Assembly (NCBI GenBank): GCA_036971475.1
Contig: JBAIZL010000005.1
Location: 245,628,323-245,692,322 of the forward strand
DNA: 64,000 bases
From: Prosapia bicincta
Taxonomy: Eukaryota > Arthropoda > Insecta > Hemiptera > Cercopidae
Direction of reading: 5' to 3'
The translations under genes and the position numbers were made by a program. Below the pieces are notes generated by a model. The model was not told the origin of the DNA and did no database searches. It saw only the letters and a program-made list of their open reading frames with translations. The first letter of the stretch is position 1. Each line of letters begins with the position of its first letter. Below are positions 22,647 through 32,422 of this stretch, piece after piece.

Positions 22647-22946
22647 TTACCTAATGTCCATCCAGACCCCGTGTTCGGTTATTTTCAAAACAATCTCCTG
22701 CATACATTCCCTGGCTACGTTTTCCAGGTCTGATGCAAAAGTAATTTTTCTGTTCCTAGTTATAAACGCTCTCTGAGATATTTCTCCTTCCACATTTACA
22801 AATTCGGACTCCATCACAAGTCCAAACTTTATAAAATTTAAACGAATGAGCTCCTCTTACAACAGCTCCACTACAACATCGCTCGCTTCAATTATGTAAT
22901 CGTCCAAATAGAGTTCTCTCACGTTCAATAGTTGAGTAAAGAAGGT
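22647..22946 (-). pseudogene. Relic of Polinton DNA polymerase B N-terminus (left arm)
   Basis: Read on the minus strand, about 99 codons with one internal stop (complement of 36997-36999 in the right arm). Residues such as LYLDDYIIEASDVVVELL, then ISQRAFITRNRKITFASDLE and IVLKITEHGVWMDI, follow the pattern I recall at the N-terminus of insect Polinton PolB proteins (K.F.T.N..I....D.......I...I.....GW....I..L). The catalytic exonuclease and polymerase parts are absent; a stop follows at once. It sits between the two RING/90-aa modules. Family assignment is from memory of the pattern and needs a profile search. Confidence 0.5.
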
Positions 22947-22984
22947 ATTAGGGGAGGTGGAAGGAATTGAAGTGTTCCAAATCA

Positions 22985-23055
22985 CAAATTGAAGTAACTC
23001 TGCGGGGGAATTGAACTTATAATAAGTAACTCTGCGGGTTACTTGAACTTATAAT
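22985..23055. repeat. 33-bp tandem pair (AAGTAACTCTGCGGG)
   Basis: Two consecutive units AAGTAACTCTGCGGG...TTGAACTTATAAT. Mirrored near 36801-36871. Confidence 0.85.
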
Positions 23056-23094
23056 AATTATTTTTTTTTTTTCGGGGAGGAGGTACAGAATGTA

Positions 23095-23223
23095 TTAAAC
23101 TTTAATCCAAGCTTTGGAAAATGTGTGAAGCATTTCCTTCCAGCTAAGAACTGGGTCAAGCTCGTTTAAATATTTAAAAATTTTTTCCCTTAAAACTATG
23201 GGAAAGAATAGGAAGGAGTGACT
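23095..23223 (-). pseudogene. Short coding-like remnant, unrecognised (left arm)
   Basis: Minus-strand frame of 42 codons ending in FKYLNELDPVLSWKEMLHTF and SKAWIKV before a stop, preceded by a stop. Its helical, protein-like composition and its three copies (also 36633-36761 and, degraded, near 33813-33940) suggest a gene end, possibly the same transcription unit as the polymerase relic downstream. No family recognised. Confidence 0.3.
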
Positions 23224-23324
23224 CTAAGCAGAATGTACTGAATATCCTCCTTGTAACACTCTGCACAAAGGGATCCCTAGGCGCTCTACTAGACTGGAAC
23301 GCAATTCGTCACGTCACCAGAAAT

Positions 23325-23606
23325 TAGGTTAGAAACATATTTAAACAAATTAACATATGAACAGGGTAAAGAGTTGACCATAACTATCAAATTATGTATG
23401 TAATTTCATATTTTAAAAAATATTTTTTAATAAATTTAGAAATAAACAAAACCTCTTGAGCAACAATTTTTTTTTTATATCCTTATGTGCATTTCGATTG
23501 TTAAGCAATCATCTTTTAAAGGAAAATTACTAAATGCTTAATATTTTGTAGTAATTTCCTCTGAAAACGATTGATTTGCAATCTAAAACGTACATCAGGA
23601 CATTAT
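23325..23606 (+). repeat. 280-bp internal repeat, copy 2
   Basis: Near-identical to 22285-22560, differing by small indels in A and T runs. Confidence 0.85.
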
Positions 23607-23689
23607 ACTGAAAATTGTGGTTGGTTAAGAAATGGAGAGCAATTTCTCTTTCAAGCAGCTGTTTGAATCATATGTTATGTAAAACCTAT

Positions 23690-23790
23690 AGATCAGAAGA
23701 AGTTGGTGTTCTATTTGCCCCTGCAGACACGTTCTTGGTTGTATTTGTAAAGAGACTGTGGGCTCTCTGTTATGAGAATTTATCTTTCTT
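23690..23790 (+). pseudogene. Second, decayed IAP RING relic (left arm)
   Basis: DNA clearly homologous to 21130-21260: CTGCAGACACGTT, GAGACTGTG, TTATGAGAATTTATCTTTC and the downstream AACATTTGTGATAATTTTT. In the RING frame it reads CRHVLGCICKETVGSLL and then a stop: the middle cysteine pair has been deleted and the frame is broken. It shows that the RING region was duplicated within each arm before the arms were mirrored. Mirror at 36066-36166. Confidence 0.7.
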
Positions 23791-24075
23791 AACATTTGTG
23801 ATAATTTTTGTGTGTAACAACATTATTATTCTTTTTAATAATATAATTATTGTAACTTATAATTTCTAAAAAAAGAAAAAAAATATATATATTATGTCTT
23901 GTAGAAAAAAAATGTAGTTTTGCGTTTGCTTTGACTAAACCTAATATTGGTTTTTTTTATTGCTCTATAACTCCTGTACAGCTCTTTGATAATTGGAAAT
24001 GTAATTTTTTTGAAGTTATCTTTTACTTGCTTTGACCCATTTGTCATATAACTTTCAAGCTCAAATTTTGTATGT

Positions 24076-24141
24076 AGAGAAAATAGCCCTATATTGTATA
24101 GAAACTGTTTCAAGTTTATACAGTATCTGGCTTTTTTCTCT
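24076..24141. terminator. Imperfect stem-loop after the paralogue pseudogene
   Basis: AGAGAAAATAGCCC...TATA pairs with TATACAGTATCTGGC...CTCT over about 25 bp with four mismatches. It lies 20 bases past the stop of the pseudogene at 24162 and is homologous in stem sequence to the hairpin at 21912-21970. Mirror at 35715-35780. Confidence 0.7.
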
Positions 24142-24161
24142 GGGGAGGGGGTTTTCCTCCC

Positions 24162-24437
24162 TCACTTTGGCTTCATGTAAATGTGTACAATTAACACCGG
24201 ACTTTTGTATGAATCTAATATATTTTCGGCTAAAGCATCACAAGGAAGCTTACTACAATTTTCTATCACTTCCATATCCTCTTGTGTCAGTGGGTGTTCG
24301 GATGAGTTCACCGAAATTGAAAACTCAACAGTGTCATACTTTTAACGTCTTAGCTCGATGCCTTGTATAACAAAGGGTATTTGATCGACGTGGGATATCA
24401 CCAGCTTATAAATGATTGTAGCTTTACCCAGTTTCAT
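24162..24437 (-). pseudogene. Paralogue of the 90-aa protein with one internal stop (left arm)
   Basis: Minus-strand frame of 92 codons starting MKLGKATI, matching the intact copy at the GKATI motif. It ends ENCSKLPCDALAEN and SPVLIVHIYMKPK, matching the ENCKSLPC box and the hydrophobic PVLLLTFYRQPK end. A single TAA (codon 32; complement at 24342-24344) interrupts it in both arms, so the stop predates mirroring of the arms or has been copied between them. Length and gene-to-hairpin spacing are conserved. It points toward the decayed RING relic. Mirror at 35419-35694. Confidence 0.7.
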
Positions 24438-24605
24438 GATTCAAATGCTAATGTATACGTAAACGCTGATCGTTAAATACTTTTAATTTGGTAGTGGTTA
24501 ATATAACCTGTTTTAATTGAATTTTAAAAACTTTCAAGGTTAAAATTTCTTAGAGAAATATCTTACAGTATACTCATTCTGTTTTCATTCTTTATATATT
24601 ATATA

Positions 24606-24850
24606 TGGGGGGGGCACGGTTCATGAACGGTTCAATTGAAGCGCTTCATTTGAAAGACTCAGTGAACCGCGGTTTTTTTAAAAGAATTGCCTTTCACCGG
24701 TTCTCTTCTGAAGCGCTTCAGTAAGATTCAGTTAATCACGGTTATATGAGAAAGAATTGTCTTTCATCTGTTCTTTCGGTTCTGAAGCGCTTCAGTAAGA
24801 ACCAAAGAAAGGAGTGAACCTATGGTTCAGTCAGTCAGTGAGCCAGTCTT
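24606..24850. repeat. Array of TGAAGCGCTTCA palindromes (3 copies, ~73-bp period)
   Basis: The 12-bp palindrome TGAAGCGCTTCA occurs at 24637-24648, 24709-24720 and 24783-24794, in units that also repeat AAAGAATTG.CTTTCA and GTGAACC/GGTTC words. A G-run (24607-24614) borders it. Mirror at 35006-35250. Could be a binding-site array or a small captured transposon. Confidence 0.85.
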
Positions 24851-25824
24851 CTCTTGTGGTTCGTCATGCTAATATGTAACATACAAACCGAATTCGTACT
24901 GTTTCAATTCGGCAAATATTTTACTGTAGTTTATTATTTCGACAAATGAGAAATTATTTCCAGCCTCATTTGATTGAAAATTCAATCAACTCTTTAAAGT
25001 GTTACTATTTGGAAGTAACTTTAACAAAAACTAAGAAAAAATAATTTTTTTCTAAAAGAAAATCTCACGTTAGAAAAATTTTGATATAATTTGTAAATTT
25101 TTAATTTAGACAACAATTTTTGGTATAGTAATATGTTAAATTGTTTAGTAACTTGATAAGCAATGTGGTTCTTCTAAATCATACCAGGGTTAGATAAAAA
25201 TTTATAATTATATTTTTAATAACACAAATCATCAAAGTTGTATTGTTTCAACACAAAAAATAGATTTTGCTATTGTTACTAAGATCCTCTACAAATTGAG
25301 ATTAAGAAATTTGCACATATAGATTAATTATTTAATATAAAATGATAATTAATATTATGACTATCGTAACACCGACATTATTTTATATAATGTTCCACCG
25401 AGCGATCGAAAACGTTCTGTCTCAGTAAGTTTTAACAAATTTACAAAACTCAAAGTTCGCATAGTCATCAACTATTGTTTAAGTGATTAATAAGATTCGC
25501 CGAACGTAATGGAGTACAAAATTCAATAATTATTTTTATTATTAACTTATAAATTAAAATTTGTGTGTGTGATCACATACATAATCATTAATTACAAGAA
25601 TATAAATTAATATCACGCAAGTTATAAATTAATATTACCGGAATAAACACATATTTACTATAGTACTATGTTGCTAAATAATACAATAAGTGTGGTTATG
25701 TTTATAAAGCCACACCTAGTCAATATTTACGTTTGATTCATCCGTTTTTTGTTTATAATGTATTCTTCAATAACATTTTTTGAAAATGTTAGTTGAGAGC
25801 CATTTGGCCAAGTATTACTCACAA

Positions 25825-26078
25825 TTTAACAAAATGGTCAGTTTGTACTGTTTTATCTATATTGCTACAATGTGGTTATCATTAAAATAACCTTACAGGC
25901 TGAGTTCGAACAATAGTACGTTCGTAAATTGGTTGGAATAATAGCAGTTTAATAGGGTGTACAACACATTACATCTGTCGTACATATAGTACCACCATCT
26001 GCTATAAATTCATTACACCTAGTTTTACACAAGCTTGGAAAACATACAACACCTTTCAATATCACCTGCTAGTCGGTG
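25825..26078. other. Start of unique centre, no gene
   Basis: AT-rich; leads into the promoter of the 146-aa gene. Confidence 0.5.
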
Positions 26079-26089
26079 TATATATATAA
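26079..26089 (+). promoter_or_regulatory. TATA box of the 146-aa gene
   Basis: TATATATATAA about 64 bases before the ATG at 26153, with a short leader CTCTTGAAACCGAGAAG in between. Confidence 0.5.
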
Positions 26090-26152
26090 CAAAACGTTCC
26101 ATCTCTTTACTTGTATTTCAACTCTTGAAACCGAGAAGTACTCCACGGCATT

Positions 26153-26593
26153 ATGTCTATCTTAAGAACTTTATTAAAGAAGCAAGTTAAAGATAATATA
26201 AAATTGCGGGAAATATTTGATTACTTTAAAATACCTGATGTTGTAACCCCTATAGATGAAGTAAAAGATTATGATATTCAAAAAATTTGTGAAAAATTCA
26301 AAATGCCAAAACTGCTGTCACCAATAAGAAATATATCTCGGCCAACGGAATTAATGAAAAATGACTGTAAAACTATTAAAATAAAGATAAATAAATTAAA
26401 AACTAATTCAAAATATTTTTATAACAAAACATTGATTAAAAAAAAAATTGTATTTTTAGAATTGAATAATGAAGATGGAAAAAAATTTATATTAAAAATG
26501 CCTACTAAAACAAACTTGCCAAAAAGAATTACAAAAAGACACTATTTAACGAAAATATTTAAAAACCAACAACCGTTTTGGGATGTGATATAA
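26153..26593 (+). CDS. Hypothetical 146-aa basic protein
   Basis: Unrecognised. The Met at 26153 opens a full-length intact frame rich in Lys, Ile and Asn. Visible features are two related acidic/Pro segments, FKIPDVVTPIDEVKD (about residues 25-39) and FKMPKLLSPIRNIS (about 49-62), suggesting an internal duplication of the form F-K-x-P-x-x-x-x-P-I. A lysine-rich middle follows, then KRITKRHYLTKIF and NQQPFWDVI. No signal or membrane segment; possibly a nucleic-acid-binding or virion protein (inference only). It has a TATA box upstream and an AATAAA overlapping its stop. It is the only long intact gene in the single-copy centre. Confidence 0.65.
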   Translation: MSILRTLLKKQVKDNIKLREIFDYFKIPDVVTPIDEVKDYDIQKICEKFKMPKLLSPIRNISRPTELMKNDCKTIKIKINKLKTNSKYFYNKTLIKKKIVFLELNNEDGKKFILKMPTKTNLPKRITKRHYLTKIFKNQQPFWDVI

Positions 26594-26616
26594 ATAAAAA
26601 CCTTCTCCTTTCCTAA

Positions 26617-26654
<38 letters not shown>
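26593..26654 (+). terminator. Poly(A) signal and 37-base A tract
   Basis: AATAAA at 26593-26598 overlaps the stop codon and is followed 20 bases later by a run of 37 A (26618-26654). This is what a reverse-transcribed mRNA end looks like, though a TATA box lies upstream of the presumed start. Confidence 0.6.
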
Positions 26655-26656
<2 letters not shown>

Positions 26657-27325
26657 ACTTTAAAAAAACAGAATTAAAAAAAAATGTAATACATTGTCAT
26701 ATTTGCCATGAATCTTTGGCTTAATTTTTGTTTGACTGTATTTTTTTATAAATCTAATACAAACAATTTTTATTTATTTTAAAATGTTAAATAATCTAAG
26801 TCCTATTGTTATTTAGTTTTAAAACTTGTCATATTTACATTATTCATTATTGGTGTCTGAAATGTAAAAATAAGACTGTTGTTGTATATATCGGGGGGGG
26901 GGTCTCAATATGTCAAGGGAGTATTAGACACAAAGTGATTTTTCCAAAAGCATGTAAGTATAAAGCGAATTTCTTTTTTCAGTTGGTTTCCACACCACAT
27001 TAAGTTTAAATATATATATGTATTGACCTGTTATACACAATAATACATATATATAAATCTACTAAGCTGTACAACTGAATGGCGCGTTAAGAGTTTTTTT
27101 TGTGGAACTCTTTCCCCAGTAGGCCTATAAACCACAATGAACAGTAACATTGAATTAAAAATTTTATCCCCCCCCCAATAAATAAGACAAATTTTAAACA
27201 ACATATGAATAAATATATAAGTTATATTTTACAATGTACTTACCAAATTTGATTATTAGCTCATGGCTACTTATGCTTTCCTCGTAATATTCCATATGAA
27301 CCTAATCTATTATGGATAGTGTTTG
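26655..27325. other. AT-rich centre, nothing supportable
   Basis: Contains G-run (26892-26900) and C-run (27170-27177) only. Confidence 0.45.
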
Positions 27326-27676
27326 TTACTGGGTGACTCTATACATTCCTTCCAGGGTAACACAAACAATTATTTCAATTTTATATGCCCACATAAGACT
27401 CCTCAATAGATTGGATGGTAGGTACGTAACGCTTCTGACCATTTCATGCATCACTGAGCTATAACTAATGTGATCATTTTCCACGAGTTCAACTTTCACT
27501 AAAACACTAGAATACATAAGCCGGAAGGATTCTACGCTGTTAGAAATCGTTCTTAATTCCGAAACATTACGCACTATTCTTTCAAAGTAAATGTAAGCAT
27601 AAGTATTAGGTTCCATTGCGAGACAATTGTGTAGTAATACAAGCACATCATTTTCTCGTGTATATATAGAAAGATA
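27326..27676 (-). CDS. Candidate terminal exon, unrecognised 116-aa segment
   Basis: Minus-strand frame that stays open from a good 3' splice site (TTTTGTTTTTTACAG, exon starts at 27676) to a stop at 27326. Composition is protein-like (VLVLLHNCLAMEPNTYAYI, ESFRLMYSSVLVKVELVEND, YLPSNLLRSLMWAYK) and unlike its AT-rich surroundings. Further upstream on the same strand a frame at 27820-27885 (KYLLRIAAEKYGYEPGW) might be another exon, but no consistent donor phase could be established. Could be part of a spliced cargo gene or a captured host exon. Confidence 0.35.
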   Translation of the reverse strand, partial: YLSIYTRENDVLVLLHNCLAMEPNTYAYIYFERIVRNVSELRTISNSVESFRLMYSSVLVKVELVENDHISYSSVMHEMVRSVTYLPSNLLRSLMWAYKIEIIVCVTLEGMYRVTQ

Positions 27677-27885
27677 CTGTAAAAAACAAAAGATACTTAG
27701 CATATAAACTTTACTTGTTCACCTGTGTACCGGTATGCAGACATATTACCGTTTTAAGCTTACTTGATCACCCGCAGATATATTTTTCCAGACATGTTTC
27801 AATAGGGGCAGTCAATGCCCGCTTTCCAACCTGGTTCATATCCATATTTTTCTGCAGCTATTCTTAGTAAATATTTAGCGGTATA

Positions 27886-28403
27886 CGTAATTTTTAAGTG
27901 CGTGAGCGCTTGTGTGAATGAATACGCAAGCGCATTCTTTAAAATATATATGTATTTAATATTAGTTTTGTATTTTAAAGTGTGTAATATTTTGTTCACT
28001 GTGACATGCTCGACTGCACACAGCTATTCATTGCAAATGTACCTATTTTAACAATTTATATATACCATTTTTCCGTAACTAATTCATAATAAAATAATTT
28101 TTTCAACATTTATATGTTATATAAAACGTTGTGTGTGTATATATGTTACATATAAAATTATCAATCGTTAATAAAATACTTTTTATTCATCCACTCTAGT
28201 CTAAATACATTAATTTAAACTTGTACTAGATGACACTTCACGGTAATAGTTTTTTTGGAACTTACGTATTATACTGAGACCAGTAATATATACAGTATAT
28301 AGGTAGGTACGTAGTAATGTATAAAATTACAACCACATCTATCCTGAATGGATAATTCATAGGTATATTCATTTTTAGATGTAATACAATGGGATGTTGC
28401 TAC

Positions 28404-28404
<1 letters not shown>
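27886..28404. other. AT-rich centre, nothing seen
   Basis: Apart from the possible exon piece upstream, no gene or repeat is supported. Confidence 0.4.

Positions 28405-28494
<90 letters not shown>
28405..28494. repeat. (GC)n/(AC)n microsatellite
   Basis: GCGCGCGC followed by an AC repeat, about 90 bases in all. Confidence 0.96.
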
Positions 28495-28495
<1 letters not shown>

Positions 28496-28499
28496 CTTC

Positions 28500-29860
28500 T
28501 ACATGTCTAAAACGAGTTAACATAATAAAAACTTTTCTCTCTTTAACTTATGCATAGTGAGTTGTTCTGAGATGCAGTAAACATATTCCATACAACGTTC
28601 CGCTCAGTTAATTTATACACTCTTGACATTTCCTAATAAAACCACTAGAGCACAGGAGACATGTGGACCCGCAGTTTTGAGTTGAACAAACTTGACCTTG
28701 CCTAATATGGTATAGCAGCTTTTGAACCATGACAAGTTTCTGTATCGGCTTTAGCCAGCAATGTCCGCCAGCATGTCCATGCAATGCGTTCAGCAAGCGG
28801 TGTATGTTACTTTTTTTGTGACGTGTTAGTTTTTCGTGTTAGTTTAGTGTGTTTTTAAATGTTAAAATTTTGAATCTAAATGTATTTATTTACAGCGTTT
28901 CACTTCTGTTAACATTATTATAATGTTTATTACTTGTTGGTAAGTAAACAGAATAATTTTTTAATTTTTTTAAATTTACAAATATTTACCTATATTAATT
29001 GTAATATAGCCTATATATAAAAACTCTTTTTCCTCTGAAAAATAAAAAACATAATTTTTCACCTGTATTAAATATGATTTTTGTGTTCAAATATATGAAA
29101 TCTTTTAAAAATAATAATGTAATAGTTTTTTTTACATAATTTTGTAGGAAATTTCTGCATATAATAATTTAGGTAAGATTTTTTCTGATATCGTTAAGAC
29201 AAGTAGGCGTGCACAATATGTATTTAAACTAAATACAAAATCGTATAAAACAATTGCGTGTAGATATGACATTTTAAACACAAAAAATCTATTGTAAAAT
29301 AGTATTGCTGTCTCTGCGTGATATTATAGCTTTGGAAAGGCTATAATACCACATCTTTATATTGTATATAGGTTTTTAACATATGGAATTATTGCACACA
29401 ATATTTCGTATTTACTAATAATTATAATAGCTCCCGCGGACCAACAGGTAGAAGTCCAACCTCTCGAGGCAATGGCACTCACCATGACTAGTGCCCTTTC
29501 TCTGAATTGTTTATTGCACTTGTCACACGACAACAACAACAACAACAACTAATAATTATAGAATACTGCATTCAACGTATTGGCTTAAACATGCCTTTAC
29601 TAATTCTAAAAAACGTTTTAATCAACAGGATATTAAATCCTAATAATTATTTATTAATAGGAGAATAAATCCTGAAATTTCGTTTTTTTTGTGAAGGAAG
29701 GAACCGTTTTCCATTGTTACCGCTAAACTTTATTCTTCCTTTTGCATTCATAAATGTCGGAACTAACACAAAGGATGTCAATTATATAACAGATATTAGA
29801 CTGTTTCTAACCTGTTTCTTTCCATAAGCTGAAAATTATATTTTTATACTAGTTCAAATA
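28500..29860. other. Centre, no gene supported
   Basis: 28608-28796 is less AT-rich and open on the minus strand, but its frames compete and none is recognised. A (CAA)n tract lies at 29529-29550. Confidence 0.35.
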
Positions 29861-29865
29861 ATTAT

Positions 29866-29985
29866 TTATTTATATATATTTATATATTTATTTTATTATA
29901 TAAAAAAATATATAATACATATAATACATATATTATTTATTTATATATATTTATTTTATTATATAAAAAAAATATATAATATTAA
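29866..29985. repeat. AT-rich tandem pair (~66 bp)
   Basis: TTATTTATATATATTTAT...TATAAAAAAATATATAAT occurs twice, with inverted potential. Confidence 0.75.
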
Positions 29986-31914
29986 TTGCTATATTTTTAA
30001 TAAATAACATTTTTATTTAATTTTAAATCGTTAACAATTTGTGCTAAAAATTAACAAATTACTTTCGGAAAACTACATTAAAAATATATATACTTAATAT
30101 TTATTCATTTATTCTGAAATGCAATATATGTTCAACTTTAAGTATACTTTCCTGTTCTCAAGTACGGCTCCCTTAAAAAACATTAATGAGTTGCACAGTT
30201 ATAAATCATTTGAAACCCTTTCAATATTAGAGTAATAGATCCTTAAAATTCTACGCTAATTTCATTCTACTATTAAAAGTAAAAACTAAAATTTCTCCAT
30301 TAAAAGACGTATACGAATGTTAAATTTGCAAAGTATCGAAGTGCTTCAATAATTTGTAAACTAAATATATGTCCAATAATGTTTAGCTCGTTATAACTTT
30401 ACCGCTGCACACTAAATGTTATGCTTTTTCATAAAAGAACTATAAATTGAATAAGCTATGCAAATTTAGTTAACTAGTTTTTTTATTTTAATATTTAAAT
30501 ATAAACGAACCGAAATAAAAAATATTATAAAAATTAGAACCTTTATTTAAAAATCAGTTACTTTGTACACTGTAAAAGTCTGCCGCAGAAACTTAACAAC
30601 CAGTTCTATAAAGACAAAACCTGTCTCGTTCTTTGCCCTATGTCAACAACCAGCAGGTGTGACAAACAGGTGACTTTGAAAACTGAACGTTTCTCCGCTT
30701 ATGTGGGGACGCGTTTATGTAGAAGTGCGAGCTTGTAACATGACCTCCTCTTGACTACAGGATTAAATGAAAAAACCCTCAATATATACAAAGTAAGATT
30801 TTTGTTATATTAAATTATATAATTGCATATCATTTATTATTTAATTATTGTTACAGCAATAAAAGAGTAGCCGTATTGAGCGCATGACTGTAAAATCAAG
30901 TGTCTTAACTAGCGTTTATTTTTAATTGTTTATTTTTAACACTGATTTCATTATTATAATTCTTTTAGTAGAAAAAGTTACTATATCTATTCACAAGTAA
31001 ATTAAGGTATGCCTGTTTTTGTGTATTAACGTATAAATTATATTATATAACACCTGAAACTAGACAAATGTAACCCACATACGTTTAATTCTGACTTTTT
31101 GGAACGTTATAAAAAATATTCTCTAAATTTGTTGAAATCAGATGTTGTACTCGTAATTTTCTGCATCGATAATAATTCTAAAAATAATTACCAATATTTT
31201 AATCAAATCTATCCTGACTGAATACTTTGTGCTGTTTTAATTACAGAACCACACGGCACATGTATTTCATGAGTAAATAAATATAATTGCTACTCGTTTG
31301 GAAAATAATATATATTTAATATAGCTTTTTTATATTCTTAAGGACGTTTTTTATTTATCTAACAAACAAAAATATTCACAGTTGATAAAAACTAGTTCTT
31401 TTGACTTAATCTAAGCGCAAGATGTCATTTTTTCCCTACAAGTTACTACGAGTTATACTCTTAACGTTTTTATATAATTTATTTAATTATTCAACTTCTT
31501 TTTAAGGAAAAGCTTATTAAATTTTTATTAATAAGGGAAATTAGTTTATGTAATTCAACAATAGGACACCTATTTCTGATAATATTAGCAACAAAACATT
31601 ACTAGACCCTGAATATTAACTTTGTGTAAATTACACTAGGTTTAAAATTGAACCTGGTCGTTACGTTATTATAAGCCATACAAATATAAACATAGTACTC
31701 TATGTACAAATAATATTGTTTAGTATAAGATCTTTCATTATGAGTTACCAGGAATTAAAAAAAGTAATATAGAAGAAAATGAGTTTTTTAAATTAAATTC
31801 CTACTAAAACCGATGAAGAAAAATTGTATTATATATTTATTGTTAAAATTATCATAACAGTTAATATATAAATAAATATGTATATAAAAAAATAATATTT
31901 TCTCCCTCTGTACA
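29986..31914. other. Very AT-rich centre, nothing seen
   Basis: No frame, repeat or motif that I can support over nearly 2 kb. Confidence 0.5.
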
Positions 31915-32095
31915 GTATATGGTGTTTTTTTGTATATTATTTTTGTTTGTTACTATTTAATTAGTTTCTTTTTTCGTTTCTAATTTATGAAACTGATAGT
32001 GCTCTATAACGTATCATTTTATTATTCATCTCTTGTAATGCTTCATTATTGCAATGAACGTTTTTTCTTATAATTTTATATACCTATTAAAGTAA
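31915..32095 (+). repeat. Dispersed repeat shared with 56100-56270
   Basis: Common words in the same order: TTTTTGTTTGTTAC, TTTCTTTTTTCGTTTCTAAT, TTATGAA.CTG, TATAACGT.TCATT, CTTGTAATG.TTCA.TATTGCAA. One copy lies in the element centre, one in host flank, so it is probably a mobile repeat. Confidence 0.7.
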
Positions 32096-32117
32096 TCGCT
32101 TTCCTACAATTCCGCTA

Positions 32118-32172
32118 GCTCGTGTGTATGTGCTCGTGTGTGCGCGTACGCGCGCGCATGTTTGTGTGTGTT
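32118..32172. repeat. Alternating purine-pyrimidine tract
   Basis: GTGTGTATGTGCTCGTGTGT, GCGCGTACGCGCGCGCATG and GTGTGTG in succession; Z-DNA-prone. Confidence 0.7.
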
Positions 32173-32316
32173 TGTTTTGAAATACAATGCAATTACGTTA
32201 GGATTAATAAAACTCAGACTGACAGGTGTTAAGACAGGTGTTGTGGGGGACTGGTAAAACTAGGTTTGATGAACTCAGAGGGGGGCAGGTGTTGCACTGC
32301 ATGTAGGTATTAGCTG

Positions 32317-32356
32317 TATATATAAACGAGCAAAACGTTTAGAGACTGTTCACTTC
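32317..32356 (+). promoter_or_regulatory. TATA promoter in the centre, rightward
   Basis: TATATATAAA at 32317-32326, then AACGTTTAGAGAC and GTTCACTTC about 30 bases on. Same TATA/GTTCACT layout as the arm promoter at 37684. It leads into the region of repeated splice-acceptor-like motifs. Confidence 0.4.
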
Positions 32357-32422
32357 TATGCATGACTTTATAGAGTGAATACTATGTTCTTGTTAGCTTT
32401 TAAGATATTTCAATGTTTTAAT

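Larger units (their letters stand above)
19919..25824 (+). repeat. Left inverted arm (5.9 kb)
   Basis: Reverse complement of 34032-39981 up to the word ACTCACAA. Only a few base differences were noticed (around 20059-20075, 20660 and 24382). The length difference of 44 bases is explained by the microsatellite (55 versus 99 bases). Similarity continues weakly for about 30 bases beyond the boundary. Confidence 0.95.

Noticed and set aside
23615..23869. 84-codon frame over the second RING relic
   Set aside because: It is out of frame with the RING; the homology is to the neighbouring frame.
23892..24113. 73-codon minus-strand frame downstream of the paralogue pseudogene (mirror 35743-35964)
   Set aside because: Composition is fairly protein-like but its Met lies in the loop of the 3' hairpin and no homologue or paralogue was recognised; kept as doubtful.
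24032..24370. 112-codon plus-strand frame in the left arm (mirror 35486-35824)
   Set aside because: It is the antisense of the paralogue pseudogene and its hairpin; the minus-strand reading has a paralogue, this one does not.
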